Assembly: GCF_000220395.1 (NCBI RefSeq)
Contig: NW_004086255.1
Location: 1-41,200, forward strand
Source: Ichthyophthirius multifiliis
Lineage: Eukaryota > Ciliophora > Oligohymenophorea > Hymenostomatida
DNA length: 41,200 bases
Reading direction: 5' to 3'
The notes beneath the pieces were generated by a model. That model saw only the letters and a program-made list of their open reading frames with translations. It made no database searches and was not told the origin of the DNA. Within the stretch, counting starts at the first letter, position 1, and every line of letters begins with the position of its first letter. Of this stretch, positions 1-11,073 are shown in pieces. Both the position numbers and the translations under genes were made by a program.

Positions 1-1453
1 AAAAAATTTAAAAATTTTATTTTAAAATAATAAAATATTAAAAATAATATATAAAATAAATAAAAATAATATTTATATAAATAAATTATATAATGATAAA
101 ATCTGAATAATAAATTAATTTAATATTTATTTATAAAACTATTATTAAATTAAAAAAATAAAATAAAAACAAAAAATTATAATAATAAAAAAAAATATAA
201 TAAAGAAAATTATATAAAAATACTAAATATATAAAATATAATAAATATAAATTATATAATTATTAAAATATATATTATAAATATAATGAATAAAATATTA
301 TAAAAATACAATAAATAATAATGAAAATAATAAGATTAATAAATAAAAATTATAATAAATAATATAATTTTAATTAATAAATAAAATATTATAAATAATA
401 GGAAAATATATATTTTATATAGTATATATTATAAAAAAATAATATGTATAAAATATATATAAAAAATGTAATTAATATAATAAATATATAAATATAATAA
501 TTATTAATTTAAATTATAAATATTAAATTCATAAAAAAAAAAAATAATAATAAAATAAAAAATAAAATGATTCTAAATATTAAAAATATAATAAACATAA
601 TATTTATTTTAAATATAATAAATTAAATAAATAAGATTAAATTATAAATAAATAAAAAAATATATATATAAAAAAATAAAGTTAATTTAATTAATATAAT
701 TAATGTATAAAAAATACAAAAATATTTATTATAAAATATTTTATAAAATATCAAACAATTAAATGTAAAAAATATATAAAATTATATATAAATATTATTA
801 ATAATTTGATTTTTTATTTAAAATATATAAAATAGTAAAACATTATAATTTATTAAATTAATAATAAAAAACATATAAAATTAATATCTATAATAATATA
901 ATATAAATAACATATATTTTTGATATAAATGATTATGATATTAAATAAAATATTTTTATTTTTTTATAAATTATAATTAATATAATATTAAAAAAAATTA
1001 AAAAATAATATATAAATAAAATAAAAATTAAAATAAATTATTTTTTATAATAATTTAAATTTATTAAGTATAAAAAATTTTTTTCTATAAAATATATGTA
1101 AAAATAATTATTAAAAAAAATATTTTTAATAAAAAATTATTTTAATAATTAAATTTTTTGTTTGGATATTATATAAATTATATAAATCTTTGTATATTTT
1201 TTACTTTATTACTAATTTCTATTTATTAAAACATCAATATTTATTAGATAAAATCTCTTATTATTAAATGATATATACTTTTTTAATTTTGATTAGAAAA
1301 TTGTATTTTTTTTTTGAGTTGCTAGATATATAAAAATAAATAAATATATATACTTTATAAAAAAATAAAAATTCTATAAATGTGATATATTATTCTCTAA
1401 TACTTTTACAATAAATCAATGTAAATTTTATATGAGATAACTAAAAGATATCT
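1..1453. other. AT-rich stretch without a supportable gene
   Basis: The first 1.1 kb is almost pure A and T with only scattered G or C, long A runs and no frame with coding-like codon use. From about 1150 the composition relaxes slightly and a TGA-free plus-strand frame can be read through about 1400, but it has no recognisable motif. I see no telomere repeat, so this is not a visible chromosome end. Confidence 0.5.
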
Positions 1454-1735
1454 ATGTCTCATAGTTACTCAAACTTTGCTTTGTGTGGAGGCTATATTAT
1501 TAGATACGATTGTTCAAAATATACCTCTAATCAAGGATTCCTAAATTATAAATATTATGATAAATGATATAAAATATTCGATTTACCAGTTATTATTGTT
1601 AATTGTACTTTGATTTATAATTTAAATAAAAACTTCTTTTTGGTGGTTTTTCATTTTAATTTAAATTTTGTAAAAAAGAATACAATTTTCTTATTTTTAA
1701 TAATAATTATAATTAGTTGTAGATTAAAGTAGATT
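1454..1735 (+). other. Weak coding island, possible gene remnant
   Basis: GC-richer island. An ATG at 1454 opens 37 codons (MSHSYSNFALCGG..., ending at the TGA at 1565). The same frame runs on after that stop for more than 50 codons, beginning YKIFDLPVIIVNC. Codons with G or C at the first two positions, such as TGTGGAGGC, stand out from the surroundings. It could be an exon pair of a small gene, a decayed gene or a structured RNA; no family is recognised. Confidence 0.25.
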
Positions 1736-2696
1736 TAAATTTGAAAAATCCTTTTACTAATAATAATTTACTAAAGCTGTTATAAATTATATTTAATAAA
1801 ATAAATTATTCTCTATGTAAAGTGTTAGTCTGTTTTTAAATAAAATTCCTTGAATTACTTAGAGTAGGAGTATTTTAATAAAAGATAAATAATAATGGGT
1901 TTATTTTTATATTTTATTTTAAATTATATTAAAAATGTTAAAGATAATAATGATGAGATTTAATATTATAAAAAAAACTTAATACGTTGGATTAAGTATG
2001 ACTTATATATAAAAATGCACGTATTGTTTTAATGAATTAAGTAAAGATATAGTCAAACATGATTTTCAGATTATGATAAAATATAAACGTAAAAATTCAT
2101 TGATTGCATAATAATATAAAATAATATAAAAAAAATTATAAAAGATAAGCATAATCATAAAATATAACATAAATAAAAATAAATAATAGAATCATTTTAT
2201 ATTAATATATTAAATAAAAAATATTTATGTATAATATAATATTTTATTATAAAAAGATATTTATTATATATAAATATTATATTTTTAACTAATAAATATT
2301 ATAACTATAATATATATTAATAAATAATTAAATTAAAAAAATATGTTTACATATAATTTAAATTTTTAAATTTTCTATTTAGTACTTAATTGAAAATAAA
2401 TATAAATACATAAAATTATTAACATAAATAATTAGAAAATATAAAATTTATATTATTTATTATATTATTATTTTTTTAATTCTTTTAACAAAAAAAACTA
2501 GTGAAAAAATAAATACTATTGCCCTTTTCTTGATATAATAGTAAAAATAAATAAAAAATATGAAAATGTAATATAAAAATTATTTTAATATCTTACTTTA
2601 GATATTATTTAAATTTTTGATTTATTAATTAAAAATAGTAGAAATATGTAAAAATTATTAATTATATAAATATATAAATATTAATATAATTTTCAG
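1736..2696. other. AT-rich spacer, intron or 5' region of the next locus
   Basis: No frame here has convincing coding character. The stretch ends with a good splice acceptor (TATAATTTTCAG, G at 2696), so part of it may be a first intron or leader of the plus-strand locus starting at 2697. A 5' exon was not found. Confidence 0.35.
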
Positions 2697-4769
2697 AATT
2701 TAAACTAGATCTACATCATATCTAAAGGTGTTAAAATAACAATTTTTAATAGTTAAAAAATAATAAAATTTTAATTAATTTTACAACTAAATCAATATTT
2801 AGGTTAATAATTTAACTTAGCAAATAATAATATTTAATAGTTGCTTCTATATAAAAACTAATATAAATAAATAGAAATTTCATAAGATGAGTGGATTTAA
2901 ATAATGTTTAAATAAGATGTTTTTAATGAATTTAAAAAATTATAAACATAAAATTTATAAAAATAATAAGATAATTCTTTATATTCCAATAAATATTTTT
3001 ATTTAAATGAGCAGTTTACAAGAAATTTAATAAATAAATTATTTTATTTCGAAAAAAATAATTATAAAATTAATATCATTTAAAGCTTAAAAATCTAAAA
3101 TAATTTAATGATAAAAATAAAATACTTTTTTTTAAAAAAATAATCATATAATAATATTAAAAAAATATTTTTCTTTATATTAAAGTAATTTAGAAATCAA
3201 AGATTTTCAAATTAAATTTTTTAAGTATGAAAAATATTATAAACTTTATTTTATAAATTTTATATTTTATTTTTTTTAAATGAAATGCTTATATAATTTA
3301 AATTAAAAGCATTATATATAATATTTATATATTTTTGTAAAATTTTATTTCAAAAGAAAAAATATTCATATGAAAAATTTAATTAAATAGTTTAATTTTA
3401 AAATTTTTTAAAAAAGTAAATTAATGTTTAAATATTTTATATTATATAAAATAAAAATAAATTTAATTAATCATCTTAAAATTTTAGTAAAATCTTAAAA
3501 TAATATTTAGTTAAAAAAATTAATTAATTATTAAATGAACTGTTAAATTTAAGTGAAAGCAATAATCTAATAAAAGTTTATTCAAAAATAATATTTAATA
3601 AGAAAATACAAAATTATTATTATAACATAAATTTTAACAATAATTAAATACATGAATTTTTAAAATAAATCTAAAAAAATAATATTATAATTCAATAATA
3701 AATGAAAATTATCAGTGCTTAAGATAATTATTATAAATGGTTAATGAAAATTTTAGTATTATAAAAATTCTGAATAAATAAATCCTTTAACGAAGCTTTT
3801 TGGAAATATTTATTTTTAACAAATATAAGTATAAAAAGAATTATTTTATATACAAAATTAATTTATGTCTACTTTATTTTAATCTTAACTTTACTTAATA
3901 AACTAACAATAATTAATGAATTAAATATAAAATCTATTTATAAGCAGCTATAAGCGATATTTTATTAAAATATTTAAATTTGATATTTAAGTACCAAGAT
4001 CTTTTATAAGTGTTTTTATAATAAAAATAATTCGAAAATATATGTATACTTATTAAATTAAGAAGAAAGAATAGTTTATGTAAAAATAGGAGGTTAATAA
4101 ATTATATTTTTTGTCATATATGTAAAATAAAAATAAAAAGTAAATATATAAATAAATTATATTAATTTAAAATTAAATTCAAACTAAAAATAAGTTTGTG
4201 AAATTAATTAGAAAATTAAAAAATATAATAAAATAGAGAAAAATAATTTAAAAAAAGAAGATTAAATATTTACAAATGAAAATTCAAAATAAAATAAATA
4301 TATAAAGAAGTTAATGCAAAAATTAAAATTAGTGAAGAAATTAAAAATTACAGACCATAGTTTTAAATAGGAATTAAATATAAAAATATATACAAAAGTG
4401 AAGAAAAATTAAAATAATTTTTTTTTTTAAGGCCATTATGTACTTCATAAAGAATAAAATTTGACAAAATATAATAAAACTTTTTTTGAAAAATTTCGTA
4501 TAAAAAATATAATTTATTAAGAAAAAGAAGTAAAGCCATAAAGCAGTATAAATGAATATATAGAAATGAAAAAGAATTTTATTAATAAAAATTAATTTAA
4601 CATAATATAGTAGTAATTAAAAATAAATAAATAATAAATAACTTTAATTTCTTTGTTTTTGAAAAAAATAATATTTACAAGTATAAATGATATCCCAAAT
4701 ACAAATATTCTCCTTTAATTAAAAACTAGCAATTCTAAAAATAGTACACTGACTACTTTTTTTGAATGA
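2697..4769 (+). CDS. Multi-exon protein of unknown function
   Basis: Probable gene visible only with the ciliate code. Exon 2697-3224 follows an acceptor and is open for 176 codons; it contains DEWIQIMFKQDVFNEF and ends at a GTATGA donor. A 132-nt intron (3225-3356) leads to an exon from 3357 that stays in the same frame, with a coiled-coil-like stretch including INQLLNELLNLSESNN. Further coding is seen around 3780-3970 (NKSFNEAFWKYLFL) and in a long exon from about 3980 to the TGA at 4767-4769 (near its end SINEYIEMKKNF). In-frame TGAs near 3771 and 3977 must fall in introns that I could not place exactly. The N-terminus is missing. Content is rich in Lys, Asn, Ile and Gln, and no known domain is recognised. 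Confidence 0.45.
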
Positions 4770-5884
4770 ATTTTATTTTCTATTTCAATAATATTAATCT
4801 ACTTAAATTAAAAAAAAATTCATTTTTTTGAAATAATATCTATTTCATGCTATTAAAACTAATTATTATTAAAAAATATAACATATAGTTATTTATATTA
4901 AAAATGATATCTATTAAAAAAAATATTAATTAAATAACAGCTTAATTACAAAGTTCTTAAGTAAAATTAATACTATGCTACTTCGCTTTTAAATTTGAAA
5001 ACTTATCTTAATTACATTGGTTAATTTTTTACTTTTTTCTTATTTATATTTAATATGTATTTTTATTTTGTTTGATAAAATATATATTATTTTTGAAAAA
5101 TTTAATTGATAAGTTTTTTTATTTATATTTGTTTTTTTAATTTTTTTTATAAATTATTTAAAGTTTAATTAGTGGCAATATAAATAAGTAAACATTTTAT
5201 AGATTTTTTACTTTTACCTTTTTAAATTATAATAGCTCAAAAATTCTTGTTTTCTAAGATAATATTATATTATCAAATAAATACAGAACGGAAACATAAT
5301 AATCTTATTATAATAAAAAAGTTCTTTATGTAAACCTTAAAAAAAATTTTAAGAAAATAAGAGAATTTTATTAATAACTATTATACTCTAAATAAAGAAA
5401 AAAATTAACTATTTTTAAAAAGATTATTAAAAAATAATAAGATTAATTTATTTATAAAAAATAAATTTGTACTTTTTTTGTGATAAAAAAAAAAGAGATA
5501 TATATAAAATATAATTATTTTTATATATATTTTAAAAAAAGTAGATATATATATATTTTATAATAAAAATATTTTTTATATATTTTTAATTTAAAATTAG
5601 AAAATGAAAAAATAAATTATATTCTAAAGATTTCTTTTATTAAATGTTTATATTTTAATCTAAATAGATAATCATCTTATTTATAATATTATAAAATAAA
5701 ATAAAAATATAAAAAAAACAGTAAGATATAATTTTAATTAATATGCAATCATGTAGAAATAAAATACCCACAAAAAAGTCATTAATTAAAATAAAAAAAA
5801 AAAAAAAAAATAAATTATATATTAAAAAAAAAAAATATTATAATATAAATAAAATAAAATAAAATAAAATAAAATTTAAAAAAA
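4770..5884 (+). other. Spacer with a TGA-free frame; possible exon at 5160-5480
   Basis: From an ATG at 4904 one plus-strand frame has no TGA all the way into the ATG at 5885. The part around 5170-5480 looks most coding-like (SGNINKQTFYRFFTFTF, then YYNKKVLYVNLKKNF). The last 200 bases are plain A/T with (AAAAT)n, like a leader. This may be a separate exon or gene, or only a long frame permitted by the scarcity of TGA in such AT-rich DNA. Confidence 0.25.
5850..5875. repeat. (AAAAT)5 pentanucleotide repeat
   Basis: Five tandem AAAAT units lie ten bases upstream of the ATG at 5885. A-rich leaders are usual before start codons in this window. Confidence 0.8.
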
Positions 5885-6582
5885 ATGATTTCTGAATATA
5901 ACATTTTACTTTTAAATAATCAAAAAGAAAAAATTAAAAAAGATATAATTGCTTTAGCTAAAGTAAAAAAGAAATCAAATTCTTAAAGAAATATTTTAAA
6001 TAAGTGGTTTTAAGATTCCATTAATAATTATTTTTTAAAAGCTTATATTAGTTAATTCTTGAAATACGAATTGGGAGAGGGAGATGTAAAAAATGTTAAG
6101 TCTTACATTGAAAATAAAATATCTCATGACGGCATAAAATTTATAAATATACTAAAATAATATAAACTGGAATTATAAAAATATAAAAAATATAATATAC
6201 ATTTAAATATTTGATTTCTTTGATAACTTAAGAAAATAATAATTATAATGTTTTAAATAGTTAGTAGAAATTTAAAGAAACCAAAAAAAAATTTGTTGCT
6301 TTTTTACTTTTGCATTTTCTTCTCAGTCCAAGTGATGAAATGGAGTCTTTTTATGATATTTGGAACTTTATATATCCTGAAGATATATAAATTAAAAAAA
6401 AGAGAACTAAGTTTGATAAATCTAAAATAAAAATATAAAACTATGATTAGGCCTAGCAAAGTAATATTATGAATTATGATTAATTTAGTGAAACAAATTA
6501 TATAAATTGTGATTATGATAATTAAAAATTAAATTTTGATGATTTTGATGATAACCTTTTTTCTAATTTTTAATTCCTATGA
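5885..6582 (+). CDS. Unknown small protein, frame interrupted
   Basis: Start ATG 5885 sits behind an A-rich leader. The first frame gives 109 residues (MISEYNILLLNNQKEK... SYIENKISHDGIKFINILKQ) before the TGA at 6212-6214. Coding character then continues in another frame (IFDFFDNLRKQQLQCFKQ) and after an A9 run (about 6284) in a third (FVAFLLLHFLLSPSDEMESF, then YDIWNFIYPED), ending with an Asp/Asn-rich tail at the TGA 6580-6582. No single GT...AG intron joins these frames cleanly, although a pyrimidine-rich acceptor ends near 6329. Possible explanations are homopolymer sequencing errors, introns not resolved here, or a decaying gene. No family is recognised. Confidence 0.45.
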
Positions 6583-7347
6583 ATGAATAAAATAATTTTT
6601 ATTTTTAAATATTAACTTTCTTGACTTAATTTTTAATTATATTCATATAAAAATTATATACATTTAATTTTATATATATATAAAAAATTTATTATTTTTA
6701 TATATATATTTATTTAAATTTTATTCTTTTATTCTTATAACTGTATATTTATATTTTGTATATTGTAACTAATAAAAAATTGATTAATGAATAAAATCAA
6801 TGAAATATTTTTATTTTAACTTACATTTTCAAAAATATCTTATTTTATATAACTTATTGATTATTCATAATTGATAAATAAAGTTGAATAATTATTATGT
6901 AACAATATAAATATACAAAATAATATAAATATAATAATATATTATTAATTGCATATTATAATTCTTTTATTTTTGTTATTTAATAATTTTAATTAATTAA
7001 TTTTTATTTTTTATATTTTAAGTTAATTTTATTTAAATATAAATATTTTTGTATTATAATTTTAGATTATACATGAAAATCTAAAAATTAAATACACAAA
7101 TTATAGGATATTTAATATATTAAAATTCAGGACAATAATTAAAAAAAAAATAAAAAATAAAAATTTAATTCTATAATTAAATAATTTTATTTATATTATT
7201 ATTATCGCCATAATTTTTTATTTAAATAAATATAAAATTAATATTAATTTTAATATAATATTAATATTAATTTTAAATTTTCTATTATTTTAAATAGTTA
7301 CATTAACAAAAAAAATATTTTTTAAAAAAATTATATTATTTATACAT

Positions 7348-7385
<38 letters not shown>

Positions 7386-7772
7386 TATTAAATTGTAATT
7401 TTTTTAAATAAAAATATATATAATATATAGTATTTTAATATGATTTTGTTTTATTTTATGATATATTTTTATTATTAAAATTTTTAATTTAAATAAATAA
7501 GACATATTTTGGTTATTTTTATATTTTTTTATTATTTTTTAAATTAAAATATATATATATATATATTATATTTTCTTATATATATTCATTTTTTTTGAAA
7601 TTGGATCAATTAAATGATATTATGAGAAACTTTTATAAATAAAAAATATAAATAACGTTAATGTATACAAATATTTATTTTTCTTATGGAAATAAAAAAC
7701 TTTAATCAAAAAATAATCTAAAAAAAAAGATTTTGAAATAAATATAAAATTATTATTCCATATATTTAGATT

Positions 7773-7803
<31 letters not shown>

Positions 7804-7805
7804 AA
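6583..7805. other. AT-rich intergenic region
   Basis: Nearly pure A/T with a long (TA)n tract at 7351-7384 and shorter ones near 7550 and 7775. A minus-strand frame at 7620-7820 consists of Ile/Tyr repeats from (TA)n and Phe/Lys codons and overlaps the start of the methyltransferase, so it is not a gene. The last part presumably holds the promoter of the gene at 7806. Confidence 0.6.
7351..7384. repeat. (TA)n microsatellite
   Basis: Seventeen uninterrupted TA units, in the spacer upstream of the methyltransferase gene. Confidence 0.9.
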
Positions 7806-9008
7806 ATGCAAAATAATCAATTATTTAGTGCATAAAATTAATAATAACAAAACTAAACTCCTACATTAGAATAATAAAATGAATATTTTCATGAATATAA
7901 CTTAAACTACGATCTTCCAAACGATGAGTAAGAATTTAAACACTTCCGTAATATTGTGAGTTCATATTTTAATTACCGAAATGATTCAATTTAAGAAGTA
8001 TGTAGAATAAAAAATGGCTACGAGCGTTTACCTGAGGAAAACAAAAAGCATTTGAAATATAAAATGGAAGAAAAAGTTGATAAATACCTAAAAGCTGTTG
8101 AATAAAACGCTATTTTTTTAGACAAAATAGTTGAAAGTTACCACCATATAGTTTATGGAATTGACCCATATACAAAAACTTAATCAAATCCATAAAAATA
8201 TGTATTATTTAAAGACGTGTCTAAACTAAGAAGTACATTAAAATAATTTGTTAGAGATTGGAGTAAAGAAGGTAAAGTTGAAAGAGATAAATGCTATAAA
8301 CCTGTTTTATAAGAATTTTAGAAATATTTTCCCGAAAATTTTAAAAATGGAGAAAGAGTAAGAGTACTTTTCCCAGGATGTGGCTTAGCAAGAATTGTAT
8401 TGGATTTTGCCAGTCTAGGATATGGAGCTTAGGGAAATGAATTTTCTTATCATATGCTTTTTGCGAGCAATTATTTACTTAATATAGTAGAAAAGGCCGA
8501 AAGTATATAAATTTAACCTTTTATTCATTCGTTTTCGAATAATTTTTCATTTGAAAATCCCTTTAGGGTATATACAATACCTGATGTGCTTCCTATGGAC
8601 TGCGTACAACCTGATAATGATGATTTTTCAATGTCTGCAGGGGAGTTTGTGGGTATTTATAAAAAATAAATTAAATAATGGCATGGGGTTTGTACAGTTT
8701 TTTTTATTGATACAGCTAATGATATTATTGAATATATAAAAACTATATATAATTGTCTTAAAAAAGATGGAATATGGATTAATTTAGGACCTTTGCTTTA
8801 TCATTATGCAGATTCTCTTATTGAACCTTCAATTGAACTTTCTTGGGAGGAAGTTTTGCATGTAATTAAAGGCGTAGGGTTTGAAGTTGTTGTACATGAA
8901 AATATTTAAACAAATTACGCATCAGATCCATTTGATACAATGATGAAAGTATAGTATAATTGTGTATTTTTTACTGCTATTAAATATAATGATGATGTAG
9001 TTTAATGA
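7806..9008 (+). CDS. CARNMT1: Carnosine N-methyltransferase (N2227 family)
   Basis: Intron-free 400-residue frame. The family transfers a methyl group from S-adenosylmethionine to carnosine to give anserine and is found in cytosol and nucleus. The start was chosen at 7806 because the frame is open from there with a Gln-rich leader (MQNNQLFSAQ) and the family's FKHFRNIV segment follows. The diagnostic core is present in order: FVRDWSKEGKVERD, VLFPGCGLAR (SAM loop, about residues 187-196), GAQGNEFSYHMLFASN (Gln at about 209 encoded by TAG), FFIDTANDIIEYI, and WINLGPLLYHY near the C-terminus. Length agrees with animal and fungal members. In this lineage the real substrate could be another His-containing peptide; that is inference. 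Confidence 0.93.
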
Positions 9009-9149
9009 ATTTTGTTTTATTTAATTTTATTTTTTATTAAAAGAATATTTATTTAGTTATAAAAAAATTTGTTTTAATATCTTTATTTTTTTAAAAAATA
9101 AATAAATTTATATTTATATTTTTTTTATTTTTAGCTTTTTTTATTTTTT

Positions 9150-10936
9150 TCATTTATTAAATTCTTTTAAATACATTTCTTTTATTAAAATATAAGATCT
9201 TCCTAAAGTATTATTTTCATGAGAATTTGAAGGTATAACAATACAATATTTTTAATTTTATTAAATTAGGATTTTTAATTCATCATAAATATGTTTTTTA
9301 TTTTAATGAATAAATTTAGTATTTTTAATGTCTATACTATCTAGAGTTTATTGAAAAGTTTAAAATATACGAATAACTGCATTTTCAAAAAGTTTTAAAA
9401 TTTTAATTTAATAAATTCTAGTTTAATTGTATTCATTTTCTAATTTTAAAGATAGTTATTATTCATTTATTTTTTCCAATTTATTTTTAAAAGCGAATAT
9501 TTTTTCATTAGACTCAACTAATATTTCATATACTTTTCTTAAATACCTCAAGTCATATTATATAAATTCTAAAAATTATTTTATGTTTTCGTTTATGTTC
9601 TTCATTATTATTTAGTGATCAAAAAATTCTATTTTCGAGTCTACTACAGATTTTAAGTTTGTTACATATTCGCTAAAATGTTTAGAATATTCGTTTTTTT
9701 CTAAAGATAATTATTAAGTCTTTTATTAAAATATATTTTTGTCTTCTTCTAAACTTTAACCATAAAATTCTAATTATAAAATCATCTTCTTTCTATACAA
9801 AACTTGTCTCATGGTTTCTTTTAATCTTTTGTTGAGCATTTCTTATAATTCCATATAAAAATACTTTAAATTTTCTATGTTTTTTATTATTATTATTTAT
9901 CTTTATTCTTAATTTAAATCTTCTTGAAATTAATCGTAATTCCAACTTTTTGTTTGTTTAAAATACCTTATTATTTATTTTTATTTATATATTTTTTTAT
10001 TTTTACTAATCTAATTATAAAGGGGGTTAGGTTGATTGTATATGATTTTTTTATAATTCTTCATTTGCGTTTTCATATTAATTTATTTTTTTATATCTTA
10101 TAATTTATAAAAATTATTATATGTAATCACATTAGACTTTATCTAATATTACTTGCTTTATTAAACTTCTTTCTATATAATCTTTATCTGATAACAAAAA
10201 AGTTTTTCTAATTTAACCCTATATATATTAATAAAATTTATATATTCAATATAGTTTTTTTTTTTACATATTAAATAGTTTATTAGTCACATATTTTATA
10301 AATAATTGAACTTTATACATTTTCACCCTATATATTTTTCTTAAGATTATTAAATTCTTCATATATAGCTTTTTCTTTGTCTAATAAGAATATAGGGCCT
10401 TAAATGAAAATGTAAACTTAGATTACACAATTAATTAATTTATTTTATTTAAGCAATTAATTAATAAAACTAATATAATCTTAAATTGCTTAAGGACCAA
10501 ATTAACTTTTTTCAAAACATATATTTTCTTCTAATATAGTAGAAATTTTATTAATGCTATTTTTTTCTTTTTAAAGATTATTTTCTTTGAATAATTCCAC
10601 TAAGTTTTCTCCTTTAAGTCCAAAAATGATTAAATCGTTTAATAAAATATTATCCTAAATATGTCTTTCTAAAATATTTTTTAATATTATCTTTTATCTA
10701 CTTTGTTATAATTCTTGTTAACTTTCTAATAAATTTTATATTTAAGGATTTATTAAAGTTGAGTTATATCTTCTTATTAACGTAGCCTATGAAATTATTT
10801 ATATTAAATGTTAACTATCATATTTTTCCTGGAAAGTTAAGTATTCTTAATTCATATCTATAATAAATATACTGTATTATTTTATTATTTGATTAGATTT
10901 TAATTATTCAATTGGTATCAAATTTTCTTATTACAT
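9150..10936 (-). CDS. Coiled-coil protein of unknown function
   Basis: Start ATG at 10936 (MQQENLIPIEQLKSNQ) and stop TGA at 9150-9152. The N-terminal half includes IIFGLKGENLVELFKENN and CDQQTIQY; the C-terminal half is rich in Glu, Lys and Gln with heptad-like spacing (FYMELQEMLNKRLKETM, LEKNEYSKHFSEYVTNL) and ends SYILIKEMYLKEFNK. The halves are in different frames. An 80-nt GTAAAA...TATCAG intron at 10188-10267 restores the frame; the alternative is an indel in the T11 run at 10255-10265. A second, in-frame intron may lie near 10385-10500. About 560-590 residues. No recognised domain; a structural or cytoskeletal role would be a guess. Confidence 0.7.
10428..10496. repeat. Imperfect inverted repeat around TTAAGCAATT
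   Basis: TTAAGCAATT near 10450 is answered by AATTGCTTAA near 10486, inside the coiled-coil gene and within a stretch that could be an intron. It could form a stem in DNA or pre-mRNA; no function is implied. Confidence 0.4.
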
Positions 10937-11073
10937 TTTTTTTTATTTATTATTATTTTTTAATTTTGTTGTAACTTTTTTTTTTTTAAATATTTTTTTA
11001 TATGTTTAAGTATTTTATTATAAAAAAATAAAAAGCTTTATATTTTTAAAACATTTATTAATTATTTTTTCTT

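Noticed and set aside
1-1140. Possible organellar DNA because of extreme AT content
   Set aside because: The window carries spliceosomal-type introns and nuclear genes (PP2A, NF-YB, BRCA2) and no organellar gene, so it is nuclear.
7620-7820. Minus-strand standard-code ORF of 66 codons
   Set aside because: Low-complexity Ile/Tyr and Phe/Lys from a (TA)n tract and A runs; it overlaps the start of the real methyltransferase gene.
8551-8739. Plus-strand 62-codon ORF
   Set aside because: Out-of-frame shadow of the methyltransferase, whose conserved core occupies these bases in another frame.
9427-9615. Plus-strand 62-codon ORF
   Set aside because: Antisense to the coiled-coil gene at 9150-10936, which has a much longer frame with biased, heptad-like content.
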